Shown here in pieces: positions 23,291 to 33,400 of a stretch of 64,000 nt of DNA. A model generated the notes under the pieces. That model had not been told where the DNA came from, made no database searches, and worked only from the letters and a program-made list of their open reading frames with translations. Each line of letters opens with the position of its first letter. The first letter of the stretch is position 1. The DNA comes from Rosa chinensis (lineage: Eukaryota; Streptophyta; Magnoliopsida; Rosales; Rosaceae). The position numbers and the translations under genes were made by a program. Where the stretch lies: assembly GCF_002994745.2 (NCBI RefSeq), contig NC_037091.1, positions 9,238,501 to 9,302,500 on the forward strand, given 5' to 3'.

Positions 23291-23552
23291 TCTTGTCGGC
23301 GTGAAATTTTTCTTTCCTAGTTAAATTATATTACTTAAACTAGTTTGATTAGGTAATATATTCCTTATTGGATTATTATTCTAACCTTAGTCAACTTTTA
23401 TTTATTTTAGGGGAAATGTCTAAAATCTTATTGAGGACCAATAACAAGTACAAAATCATCATTTTCTTGTATAAATGAAATCAATTGATCAAATAAATAG
23501 GTATGGGACAAGGATTAAAATATCTGTAAAGTCTCCGATATATCTCCCGATA

Positions 23553-23583
<31 letters not shown>

Positions 23584-23879
23584 TTAGAGAAACCAATATA
23601 TCATAGAGAAAAAATATCTTATCTTCTACCGTTTCTATGAAGTTTCTCCGATATTGTCAAATATCTCAAATATATTAGATATTTGGGATATATCCCGATA
23701 AAATAAAGAAGTATCTATATATATAATGTGAGAAGAAAAAAAATAAAAAAAGTTACTCGATTATTGATAGAGAAATATACATCATGAAGTATGGAGGTTA
23801 TATGGGGTGTAAAATTTAAGAACGGTTTCTAGTTAGAAAATGGCCTAATAGAGAGGCAGTGCAATCTATTTGGAAAAAA
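23291..23879. other. A+T-rich stretch with (TA)n
   Basis: Holds a (TA)n run at about 23551-23575 and repeated CCGATAT / ATATATCCCGATA motifs around it. No gene was found. Confidence 0.5.
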
Positions 23880-24185
23880 ATTCCTCGTGGTGAAATCTCT
23901 CAAGACATATTTGGGTGAGGTGAAATCCCCTCAAGGCGAATCTGGGTGAGGTGAAACCTCTCAAGGCGGATTTAAGTGAGGCAAAATTCCCCTCAAGCTG
24001 AATCTATGTGAGAAGAAGACCCCTCAAGATGAATATGGGTGAGGAGTAATCCTCAAGTAGAATCTAGGTGAAGAGAAATTCCCTCGAGGGGAATCCGGGT
24101 AAGGAGAAATCTCTTCAAAGCAAATATGAGTGCGAAGTAATCATCTTGAGAGAAATCTGACCAAGAAGAAATTCTCTCAATTATA
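23880..24185 (-). repeat. Degenerate minisatellite related to 4050-4450
   Basis: Units of about 35 bp, such as GGTGAGGTGAAATCCCCTCA followed by AGGCGAATCTGG, are the reverse complement of the GATTTCTCCTCACTTGGAT units of the first array. Confidence 0.75.
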
Positions 24186-24688
24186 AGAAGGTTTCAAAGA
24201 AAAAAAACTTTCATTTCCCCAAGCTACTACTGCTTTTCTGCTTGGGAAAATTCTAGTATATGTTGACGTATGCCATACATCAAGTTTTTTGAATATTTTA
24301 GACCATTGGATTTAATTAAAAGTTGAATATATCTGACGGTCTGGAATATTTCAATAGTGGTAACCTGCTTACCAGGTAACCTATATCTACTTTTTTTTTT
24401 TTTTTTAAGATTCCCAATTACATATATCAAAAAAAAAAAATTAGAAAACCCTAAATTGAATAGGAGAAGAAGAAGATTAAAGGAAGAATATTGTCCCGTC
24501 CATTTTTTACAACAGTCATTCAGTTTTTGTCTAATTTTGTTCTAAAAGAAAACCCTAATTTGAAGAGGAGAAGACGATAGGAAGGAGGAAGAGCTTGATC
24601 TAGGAAGGATATGTCGCAGCACGCCGTTAAGTTTTTTTTCAATTAACCTTGTTTGCTTCCTGTCAACCTTAAGTAATCCTTGTTTGCT

Positions 24689-24922
24689 TCAATTTGATGT
24701 TCGGACCTGATTCGAATGTTTTAAACCTATTTGGTTCAAGATTAGATCCCAATCATGACTTTGATATATGCATCCCAAATCTCTCGTAGCAAGCCAATAT
24801 TCCCTTCCATTCCAAAATTCAGATCGAGTAGAAAACTTCATAGTATTGAGCCAAGGTAACATGACTTGAATAATCGTCCAAGAATTTGTGCTAAGAGTAT
24901 AAACCTCCAGCTGCTGTTTCAA
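24689..24922 (-). pseudogene. F-box-associated domain fragment
   Basis: A minus-strand frame of 77 codons reads LEVYTLSTNSWTII, then FWNGREYWLATRDLG. This is the style of plant F-box-associated interaction domains (V-Y-L-NSWR and NG..YWL). No F-box and no flanking exons are evident, so it is a captured or decayed fragment within the CACTA region. The last third loses resemblance, suggesting a frameshift. Confidence 0.45.
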
Positions 24923-26322
24923 GTATCATAGAAAAAGAAATTGCAGAAATTGTTGTAGTATCATAGAAAAAGAATCTAGGTATAGTCTAAAGTTCCACAT
25001 ATAGTATATTATATCTGCCTCTCACAATTGTAGGAATTCAACGGAGGAGGTCTTGCAACACTATGTCTGGTTTGTTGTTGTTACTTTCTTAAGGTTTCTG
25101 TGTTGTACATATCCAAAATAGCAATTTTCTCGGTCTCATATTGATGTGTTTGACCCAAAGATATGGAGTACATTTTTAGGGTAGATCTATTGGTTTTGGA
25201 GGAGGGACTCTGGAAATTAAGACTTATCTTGTTTAGGCTTGTTATTACTTTTTTTAAAGTTTCTGTGTTATTTCTTTCTTTATTGTACTACAGCTACGCT
25301 TTTATCTTGTTCTATCTTTTCTCAGCTAGTTCTAATTTTCATTTTATTTTTCTTTTGTCTTGATTTGTTCCAGGTTTTGTTAATCTCCAGACTTCAACTT
25401 AGAACTTGCATTAGTATTACACAAAAAGTGTCCAGGTATGCTCTAAAGTTCCACATACAGTATATTATATCTTTCGTTTTTTCTTTTTGTCTTTTTTTTT
25501 TGGCATGGTTTAAGTATCTAAGACCAGTACTCCAGTAGTGTCAAAATACAGTGGTAATGGACATGTATATAAAAGAAAAATAAGCAAAAACATTATATGA
25601 TTTGGAAATGTAGAGTGTTTCTTATTGAATTGCATATTTGTTAGTTGGATAATGATTATTTTGCTAACATGTATTCAGACTTTAAACTCTTGAGGAACTT
25701 GGACTTGTCAAGGCTTCGGCATTACTAAAGTGGAGACTATATTCTTACATACACTTGTCTGTATTTGTGACTTAAGATAAGCAACCTTGTCGTTCTTATT
25801 TTTCATTTGAGTTGGTACTTTCAGTCTTACTTGTCAATTTATGTTACTGCAATTTTCAAGTCCTCGTATGATCTGTTGCTTTTTCTTTCTCTTCTCTTTG
25901 GGTCTAGTTGTATGTTCAGATTACTTGACATTTGGAGCTCAAATATTTTATGGACATCATTTTAATATTCTTATTTTGTAATTACTGATCTCAATAAATT
26001 GTTTGCTGAACTAATTTGAGCATGTGATCTTTTAGGTGAATGATAACTCTCCTGCGTTCATCTCTGATAATGCTTTTCAAGCTTCTATTAGAACCGAAGA
26101 CTACTAGTCTCTTAATTGAAGAACTAGATAAACTGTAATTAATAGTGCTAGTGCCTTTCAGACCATATAGAAAGCTTATGTGCAAAAAATTGTGTCGAAT
26201 AGTTTTATTACTTGGTTTTTGATACATTCTTGTAACTTACCATGCCGCTAGTACGTATGTTTAAGCCCTCTAATTTTTTGCATTCCAAATATTTATTTTG
26301 ATGAGATAGCTAGAAGTTCTTG

Positions 26323-26537
26323 TCTCTGTGCAGATAGCTATCTTGGCAAATGAGGTTGAGGTCAAGGTCATGAAGAGCAGAGTCATTCATTGTTTGGGCG
26401 ATGGTAATAGGCGCAGGGATAAGCATGAGGTTCAGATTGTGAAGAGCAGAATCATTCACTGTTTGGGGGATGGTGATATGCACCGGGATACGGATGAGGA
26501 AGAACATGAAGATGAGAATGCAGATAATATGTATTAG
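26323..26537 (+). pseudogene. Exon-like frame with an internal ~35-residue repeat and acidic tail
   Basis: After a CTGTGCAG acceptor-like site the frame encodes two related blocks, VKVMKSRVIHCLGDGNRRRD and VQIVKSRIIHCLGDGDMHRD, followed by an acidic tail (DEEEHEDENADN) and a TAG at 26535. It could be the last exon of a gene inside the CACTA region; an ATGTCGCAGCACGCC near 24612 could be a start. No family is recognised. Confidence 0.35.
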
Positions 26538-26764
26538 GAGCTACTGTTTCTAGGCCACATATGCTAGTATCATTTTAGTCCTTAGTTAGAGAACTTGTTT
26601 ATGTTGTCGATTTAGTACATTGAAGTTGGATTGGAGGCAAATTTGTTATCTTTTATTGGAGTAGTGAATGTTTCAATTTGGCTATTGCTTATTTCAATCT
26701 TGTTTATTATATCAAGTAAACTGATATAAATAATCAGTAATATTATCTATTAATTAAAAAATAA

Positions 26765-27084
26765 TAATGTAATCAGTTTCTTTTTGTATGATAAGAAAAT
26801 GAGCGACGAAATCTGTTTATCACCCTTAATCAAGTTACCCCGATTTAGAGTTTCTCGGGCAATCGTGAAAGATTTTAGGAGACAAAATGCAGGTGTATAG
26901 GGGACTAAATGAATTTTGTCGCCCTTATGAATGGGTGACAAACTTTACCGTTTGTCACTAATGAGAATCTGTTACGCTGTTTTAGAGACAAAATTAGTGA
27001 CAAAATCATTTCGTCACCCATACCAGTTAGTGACTTTTTTGGCGACAAAACAGTTCCGTCTCTAAAAGGGTTTTTCTTGTAGTG
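26765..27084. mobile_element. Right terminus of a second CACTA-type element
   Basis: The sequence ends AGGGTTTTTCTTGTAGTG, the reverse of a CACTACAAGAAAAACCC terminus. It is preceded by repeated inverted motifs (GTGACAAA, TTTGTCAC, GGCGACAAAA, TTTCGTCACCC), a subterminal array distinct from that at 22.3 kb. No matching left end is in the window, except possibly 22274, which agrees over only 14 bp. It is probably an older element now inside the larger one. Confidence 0.55.
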
Positions 27085-27240
27085 GAGGAATTCAATACGC
27101 AAGTAATGAGAAACTAATAAACTAAAAGTAGCTGAAAATTATATCATTGCACAGAATAGCTAGCTAGCCAAACCAAAAAGAGTAAAGATGTGCAAATCCA
27201 GTTCTTGTAGCTAGCATAACTACCTGGTACAAATCCAACC

Positions 27241-27498
27241 TCAAGATTTCACATCCGAGCCGGTAGTTGCGTTGCCAAACCGAAAGAAGACCCTCCTCCT
27301 CCTCCAGACTTGACATCTCCACATCGCCGCCATGAGTCGCGCCTCTGGAAGATAAAGAAGAAAAACTAGTAGTGAAGTAACCTTGAGACAAAACCAATCC
27401 TTATGATGAGGAGAATGTGATGGTGAAGAGAAAAACCAGAAGGGAATATTGGTGAAGTAATGAGTCAAGGAGGGAACAAAACCCAACGGATTGGACAT
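27241..27498 (-). CDS. Hypothetical 85-residue frame with a plant-like leader
   Basis: The minus strand from 27498 reads MSNPLGFVPSLTHYFTNIPF and ends at 27241. It is preceded by a C/T-rich leader (revcomp of 27500-27720) with AAACCCTAAAA, typical of plant 5' UTRs. It has no recognisable domain. It may be the first exon of a captured gene or chance. Confidence 0.25.
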   Translation of the reverse strand: MSNPLGFVPSLTHYFTNIPFWFFSSPSHSPHHKDWFCLKVTSLLVFLLYLPEARLMAAMWRCQVWRRRRVFFRFGNATTGSDVKS

Positions 27499-27839
27499 TA
27501 CTGGAATTGGAGTTCGAATTAGTCGGCTTCTGGCTCCGAGGATGACTAAGAGAGATTGAAAATTTTAGGGTTTGGGAATTCTGATTTGGGGGTTTTGGGG
27601 CTTCTTCGATTAGATTTTTGTAAATTCAAAGACAAGAGAAACTAAGGATGGGGAGAATTGCAGCGGAGAAGTGACAGCGGAGCGATGTTCAGGCAGCCAT
27701 GGATCTGACACGGTAGAATTTCAACTATGGACCAAGAAGAAAGAAGGAAGAAGGAAGAAGGACACCGGAAGAGAAAGGTAAATAGAGAACCCCAATCCTC
27801 AGTTCGAAAAAAAACAAAAAAAAAAACAACTTGATTAAC

Positions 27840-28960
27840 CATGTTCTCTTTTGATTTTACGATAATAGAGGTCAATAGTAGTAATTAAAGATGTAATTTT
27901 GATAATGCTTCGATATTCCAACCCTGTGTCATAAAATTGACGATAGACGAATTATTGTAAAAAGTGGTAGTCAAGTTGTAATTAGTGTTAATATTTCAGT
28001 ATAACAAGTTTGAGAACCGTTTTACCAATAAAACAACGAATTGTGGTACAAAGTGGTAATTTAGTTATAATAAGTGTTAATACTTCATTATTACAAGTTT
28101 TCAAAACCACTTTACTAATAAAACAACGAATGTGTTGCTATAATAGTAAAACTTCATATATTTAAGTAAATTTGTGGTGAGTCCTTTATGATGTAATAAG
28201 GTTGTCTATCTTGTAACTATTGTCCTTTATGGGTTATTTACTTATTTGACGATGTTTTTTCCTGATTTTACGATAATTGAGGTTCAAAGTAGTAACTAAG
28301 GTTGTATTTATGGTAATTCTTTAATATTACAAGTTTGAGAACCATTTGACCGATGAGACAACGAATTGTTGTAGAACTAGTAATCAAGCTCTTCTTTGTG
28401 GTAATTTTTTATATTACAAGTCTGAGATCCATTTTACTAATGTGACAACGAATTGCTGTCAAAGTGATAAAATTTTATGTATACGTTGTAAATGAGATGC
28501 GAGTCTTTACTTGTGTATTAAAGTTCTATATTTTGTAATTTAATACTTTTCTTGTGTAAATCTCATCATCCATGAGATAATTACTCGTTTGACAATGCAT
28601 TTTACTATAAATTACAACAATTGAGGTATAACGTTGTAATTATGGTTGTTTTTATGATAATTACTTGAAATGTAATTCTATTTACAAAAAAAAAAGGATC
28701 AGTTTACCATTACTACAACAAATGTTTTGTTTATATGGTAAATAATCATATTAGACCTAAAACTTTTCAAGTCCTTATTCTTGTAATCCAGTTGTTCTTT
28801 TTATAACTAGAGTCCTTTCTTTTGTAAATTATATCATCAATGAGACATTTTACAACAAACAACCACATTGGACGTATTTAGTGATAATTATAATTGTAAT
28901 CAAAGTAATTACTACATTTACGATCTTCATTACAAGTTTTTGAACGATTTACATATAAAA
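27840..28960. repeat. Degenerate tandem repeats, ~105-bp spacing
   Basis: Recurring landmarks are ACAACGAATTGTTGTA-like palindromes, GTAATCAAGTTGTAATTA, and TTACAAGTTTGAGAACC...TTTACCAATA. They are clearest between 27940 and 28450 and weaker to 28960. The pattern resembles a transposon subterminal array. It contains no coding sequence. Confidence 0.6.
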
Positions 28961-29113
28961 CAATAAATGAGTACTTAGTATGGTAATTTTTTTTTTAAAG
29001 TACACATGTTAAATTATAAGTGGATAACATGTTGACCTGTACAGCAGGTTTCACCAACTAATTTAATTTAATATATATTTATTAAAAAGTTGATGTATGA
29101 CAAACATCAACAC

Positions 29114-29982
29114 ACCTTAGACTTCCCCTTCTACTTGATCATCTTTGTGAAGTTTCTAGACCCAAATAATTTGTTAGACTTGTAAGCTGTAAGCTTTTTC
29201 TTTTTGCTGTTTTCGGTCTTTTTAAGACTTCCGTGTAACCAAAAAACTCATGTAGTAAGGACGAATATCTGTTATGCTATTTCAAACTAATATAAAATTC
29301 ACATAAATTATTCTACGAGTGGCGCCTCTTATTTGAAGAAAAGAGAAAATATCCCGCCTTTACATCCCATATTCCCTCCAATAGAAAAAAGAAGGAAATA
29401 TATATATATATATATAATAAAAGCTTGCCTTATCCCTTTAGGTAAAAAATAACTCATATCTCTACTCCACGCTCAAACCCTAAAACTCTTCTTATTCTCT
29501 CTACTCGCTGCTGCGCTATGGCCTAGCTCCTTCTTGGGTAATTGTTTACAGTTTTTCCCTATTTTCTTTCAAATTGTTCAACTTAATTAATCTTACAACT
29601 ATATTATCATATTTATTTAGGTATAACTACAGAGCGAGGGGGCATTGAAGTTGTGTTTGATTTGATATCTTGGTTCTTTTTCAATAAAGAGAACGAATTT
29701 AGATATCTTGGTTTGTTACCTAGCCTTGTTGCAGATTTTATATGAATTTCATCTTCTATTAATTCCTCCCTTGTGTATCTGTTTATTTCCTGAAATTTTC
29801 CTCGGTTCTAACAAAATAGAGCTAATTAATTAAGTATTTCTTTTTCTATGTGCAGGAAGAGTCATACATAATTGGAGGCCAAAGCTTCCTTTTGTATTTC
29901 TTCAATCTGATATGTACTTGAGCAATCTTGTTTGTTAATTGTTTCGCTTAAAAGAATTCATTTCCAATTTTTGTTAAGTATA
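29114..29982. other. Gene-free stretch with a promoter/leader-like patch
   Basis: Holds a (TA)n run at 29399-29417. At 29450-29530 there is a pyrimidine-rich stretch with AAACCCTAAAACTCTTCTTA followed by an ATGGCC then TAG, which looks like the 5' end of a plant housekeeping gene cut off after the first codons. Intron-like sequence follows. No gene is supported. Confidence 0.35.
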
Positions 29983-29991
29983 TATTCTTTT

Positions 29992-31511
29992 AGAAAAATT
30001 TCAGTTTACTATCCTGTAGTTTACAGTCAACATCATGTTAGTCATTCTACTTTCAATTTGATCAGCAACACCCTCATACTCTCAATTTCAATCAGCTGTG
30101 CCCAAATTTTTCATAGACATCTAAATTGTCCATTAACAGGTGACCTGGCACCGACAAACTCAGCGAGTGGGCCCAGAAGAAGGGGTAAATTTGACATTTT
30201 GCTTGATACTCAGAACAACAACAACAACAAATGAAAAGAAAAGAAGAAGACTCCTCGAAGGACCCCAGTCCTCTCCTCCCTCTATCGGCCTTCTCTGAAC
30301 AACATATTGGTTTTGAAACTTACAGCAGAAGCTCCACAAGTTGTTGGCAGACGCCTGCTTCAATCACAACCTGAATTTTGTCATTTGGGCCATCTGCGAG
30401 ATATGATAGCGCCCAGCAAGCATCTGTCAAGACTACTTCATCATTCAAGTAATTAAGTTGTTGAAGAACTGGTAAGGCAGCCTTCACCTGAAATAACACA
30501 ATGGGAATATCAATTGGAGGGCTGCGTTCTACACAGAAACTAAAGAAGAAGAAAAAGTCAACAACATGAGATGAAAAGTACATAAAAAAAAGTTATGCGA
30601 AATGAATTCAAAAGTAGTGCTAATCTCATACCAATTGAGAATAGCTTTCTAGTTGCTTCCAATTGCAAAGCAGGATCATTTGACCATACTCCTTGCACTA
30701 AAACTCAGAACATCGAATGTTCCACTCAAACCAAATAAAAATTACAATTAACAACCATAATAATCATCTCAGTTAACAAAATAGCTTAATAATCATCGAT
30801 CCGCTATGAAACATAGTCCAATTCATTAGAAAACTAACCAAAAAATATTAATTTGATCACAGTTAACACTGGGCACGCCGACAATTGAAAGGAAACTCAA
30901 CTGGGGAAGGTAGAAGAAGAGCGAAGCCAAGAACAGAGACTCTCTCGGAGGCCACAGGGTAAGAGAAGGACCCTAAATTTTGGTACCCACCTCGACGGTC
31001 AATGCAATGAAATAGACAACCTGGCAATTATCCCCATTCTCAGTCAGTCTCTGCAAACTTCTCATAGCTCCTTATTTCCCAAGAAAACCAATCAATAAAC
31101 CAACAGCAACTCCGCGACAGATACCTGGCAGATCCACCATTTACTTGGCTGGAATACCCACTAGCCTTGACGTACCCCCGAAACCCTAACAATTAGTCTC
31201 CGAATTTGACCGCAGCTGTTCAATTGTGATGTTACAGGGTTTTGGAGAAGGCTGATAGAGGGAGCAGAGGGCTGCGGTTTTTTGTTTGTTGTTCTGAGAA
31301 TCAAGAAAAATGTCGAATTTACCCTTTTTTTCTGGGCCCACCCTCTGAGTTTGTCGCTACCAGGTCACCAGTTAACGGCCAGATGCCTACAAAAAATTTG
31401 GGCACGGCTGATTGAAATTGAGAGTATGAAGGTGTTGCTGATCAAATTGAAAGGGGAGGGACTAACATGATGTTGAGTGTAAACTATAGGGTAGTAAATT
31501 AAAATTTGTCC
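29992..31511. mobile_element. Pack-MULE (Mutator-like, non-autonomous) with importin-alpha exons
   Basis: Long terminal inverted repeats of ~230 bp occupy 29992-30220 and about 31275-31511. They share, for example, GTTTACASTCAACATCATGT, CAATTTGATCAGCAACACC and CTCAATTTCAATCAGC. The element is flanked by the perfect 9-bp direct repeat TATTCTTTT at 29983-29991 and 31512-31520, the target duplication length of Mutator elements. It has no transposase, and the interior carries exons of a host gene (next entry). Length 1520 bp. This meets the definition of a Pack-MULE. Confidence 0.9.
30324..30697 (-). pseudogene. Captured importin-alpha (armadillo repeat) gene fragment
   Basis: Two minus-strand exons, 30697-30632 and 30528-30324, keep proper splice signals (TTTTAG/, /GTATGAG, TGTGTAG/, /GTAAGT) and join in phase. 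They encode QGVWSNDPALQLEATRKLFS, then ERSPPID, then VKAALPVLQQL...TDACWALSYLADGPNDKIQ and VIEAGVCQQLVELL. These are armadillo-repeat segments of the nuclear import adaptor importin-alpha, which binds NLS cargo. Relative to the family, the piece after ERSPPI is internally deleted before VKAALP. The fragment has no N-terminal IBB domain and no C-terminus. It lies between the Mutator inverted repeats. Confidence 0.88.
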
Positions 31512-31520
31512 TATTCTTTT

Positions 31521-32299
31521 TGCTGTTCACTATTGTGAGATTCTTTAAGTTGTCCAACTGTCCAACATGGAAGAATTTTAGATACCTAAATTTGGGTTGC
31601 TTTTTATGTAGCTTATATTTCCTGTCTAACATTCTTCTTCGGATGGACGTATATGTGTGCTCGATCTTATGAAATTTTCCTTATAAGATTTCTTATTGCA
31701 TTAGTTTTCTATTTGTAGTTCTGCTTCAATGAATCAAGCTTTCTGGCCAAAAAGGGCCAAGCTTTTTATCTTGAGCATATATTCTTAACGTCCTCAATAT
31801 AGGACTAGCTTGTTGGCTCATAATTTCAAATATACGAATATTTGAGGAGATCACTTCCCTTCAGTCACCCCACAGTTTTGTTCCTTAATTTGTATTTGAA
31901 AACTTTTGATTCACTTGCTTTTGTTTGTTTTTCTTTGCAGCATATACATATATCCCGCCGCCAATATATGGCAAAGTTGGTGGAGAGACAAACAAGCAAG
32001 CTGTTTCTCTGTTTGGTCAGATTAAGGAATACATAATTTTAAGCTTATTTAATATTCACATACCTGGTGTTTATGCGCTCTTGCTTGAACTCTATAGATT
32101 TCGGTTTGTAAACTCAAGCCTCTTATGTACTAGCCTGCTAGAAGGGAAAATATTAGGATGAGCAAAATGCTCACTCATTCAGGTATAATTTTCAATATAT
32201 TTTAGAGGATTTATAGTTTTGGTTCTTTGCATTTGATTAGATGATTGAAATTGGTTTTTGACAGGTTATCTAAGGAAGATGACAAGGGTCAAGCTTGAG
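31521..32299. other. Gene-free stretch inside the CACTA-like region
   Basis: An exon-like frame near 31940-32035 (PPPIYGKVGGETNKQAVSLF) follows a TTTCTTTGCAG acceptor-like site, but no family is recognised and no other exon was found. Confidence 0.3.
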
Positions 32300-32493
32300 T
32301 TAGTAGGTATTAGGAACCAATTGCGTCACATATTGAAAAAGCGACAAAATTTTGTCGCTTTTGATAATCAGTAAAACATATTAGACGACAATTGGTTATG
32401 ACAACCCAAAGTCGTCGCATTTTTAATTAAGCGAGAAATTTAGATTTTTATGACACCTTTGGGTTGTCGCTGATGATATTTTCTCTTGTAGTG

Positions 32494-32623
32494 CTTGGTA
32501 TAATATTATCAACCTTCATTATTGACTTTGATGAGACTATGTGAATTATATTCATTTATTTTAGAAGAAAAGTTCAGATCCCCTATCTACCATTTGAAAT
32601 TTATACTCCTGGTATAACCTTAC
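32494..32623 (+). repeat. P450 copy 2 upstream repeat unit, cut by a CACTA element
   Basis: Sequence TTGGTATAATATTATCAACC...CTTCATTATTGACTTTGATG matches the region at 18970-19080 upstream of copy 1. It resumes at 37065 after the CACTA element, where the ~115-bp block is repeated in tandem. Confidence 0.7.
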
Positions 32624-33148
32624 CACTACTAGAATTATGTCAATAGACATCACCACTATTAAATCGGTCGGAATTGCACGCGATGTAAAAAATACATCCT
32701 AACATCAGTTTGTGAAAAATCGATTTCTATTGTGATTATAAACATCGGTCGTTAAATTAACCGATGTGTAAAGTCTCGTTCAAAAATTTTGAAAAAACGC
32801 GGAGGGACTAAGTTGAAAATTTCAGAAACGCGGGAGGACCAAAATATTCATTCCCCCCAACACTTGGACTTTTTTTCACTTGTCTGAAACTTTTGAACCC
32901 TAATTACTAACTCTCACTTCAACTCCAGCGCGCCTCCTTCTTCGCGTCGACCTCATTCTCCAACGTGACCCTCCTTCCCCTCCATCTCCACCTCCGACCA
33001 TCACCTCTCTCTCTTCTCCTTCTCTCTTGCTCCCTTGTCTTTCCAAACCCTACTCTCTCTCTCTCTCTCTCTCAAATGCTCTCCGTCTCTATCTAAAATT
33101 GACGAAGATGAAGTCTCTGTAGCTGCGCCAAAATTTCTTAGGGGAGAC

Positions 33149-33400
33149 GATGGAGCCGCCCCAGTTGCCAAACCCTAGTCCGGCAGGCCTCGGTGAAAGC
33201 ATAAAGCCTCCAACGAGAACGCTTCTCCATCTTCAGATCTCATCTTTACGGCCCTGGATTCGAAGCCTTCGTCGGCGGCCAAGTTGAATAGTCTGTTGCC
33301 GCCATGGCCACGGCTATTAAATCCTCTCAAACGGAAGCTTGAGATGCTTCCTGAGAACTCCGCCCATGGAGCCTCTGATTCTGGCGTCCCGGTACTGCTC
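33149..33400 (+). pseudogene. Captured 5' exon-like fragment, unidentified
   Basis: Starting at ATG 33149 the frame reads MEPPQLPNPSPAGLGESIKP, and another frame continues with ENASPSSDLIFTALDSKPSS and LKRKLEMLPENSAHGASDSG to a GT at about 33391. The Ser/Pro-rich style and donor-like end suggest the first exon of a host gene with a frameshift. The source gene is not recognised. A CT microsatellite (33055-33073) lies in the leader. Confidence 0.4.

Larger units (their letters stand above)
24261..29113. repeat. Inverted-repeat-bounded region
   Basis: The left edge carries TGTTGACGTATGCCATACAT and, about 100 bp on, AACCTGCTTACCAGGT. The right edge carries the same two motifs in inverted order and orientation (ACCTGTACAGCAGGT at 29035-29049, then GTTGATGTATGACAAACATC near 29089). 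A T-rich run follows the left inner motif and its counterpart precedes the right one. This suggests ~150-bp degenerate terminal inverted repeats of a 4.9-kb element, but both motifs are themselves near-palindromes and no target duplication was found. Confidence 0.4.
22274..32493. mobile_element. CACTA-like element or nested CACTA region (~10.2 kb)
   Basis: The left end is CACTACAAGAAAAAATAGC and the right end, read in reverse, is CACTACAAGAGAAAATATC. They agree over about 27 bp with a few mismatches and both lead into GCGACAA-type subterminal motifs. Arrays of GCGACAAC...GTTGTCGC units fill 22300-23290 and reappear at 32340-32480. The flanking triplets are ATT (left) and CTT (right), so the 3-bp target duplication is imperfect and pairing is likely but not proven. 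After 32493 the P450 upstream sequence of copy 2 resumes. Contents are an F-box-like fragment, a Pack-MULE and other repeats. No transposase was recognised. Confidence 0.6.

Noticed and set aside
23551..23575. (TA)n run as a functional element; similar runs at 22982 and 29399
   Set aside because: Simple microsatellites of a kind common in plant A+T-rich DNA. No further structure around them.
22274..27084. CACTA element formed by the ends at 22274 and 27084
   Set aside because: The ends agree over only about 14 bp, which many CACTA families share. Subterminal motifs differ and the flanks (ATT, GAG) do not match. The end at 32493 fits better.
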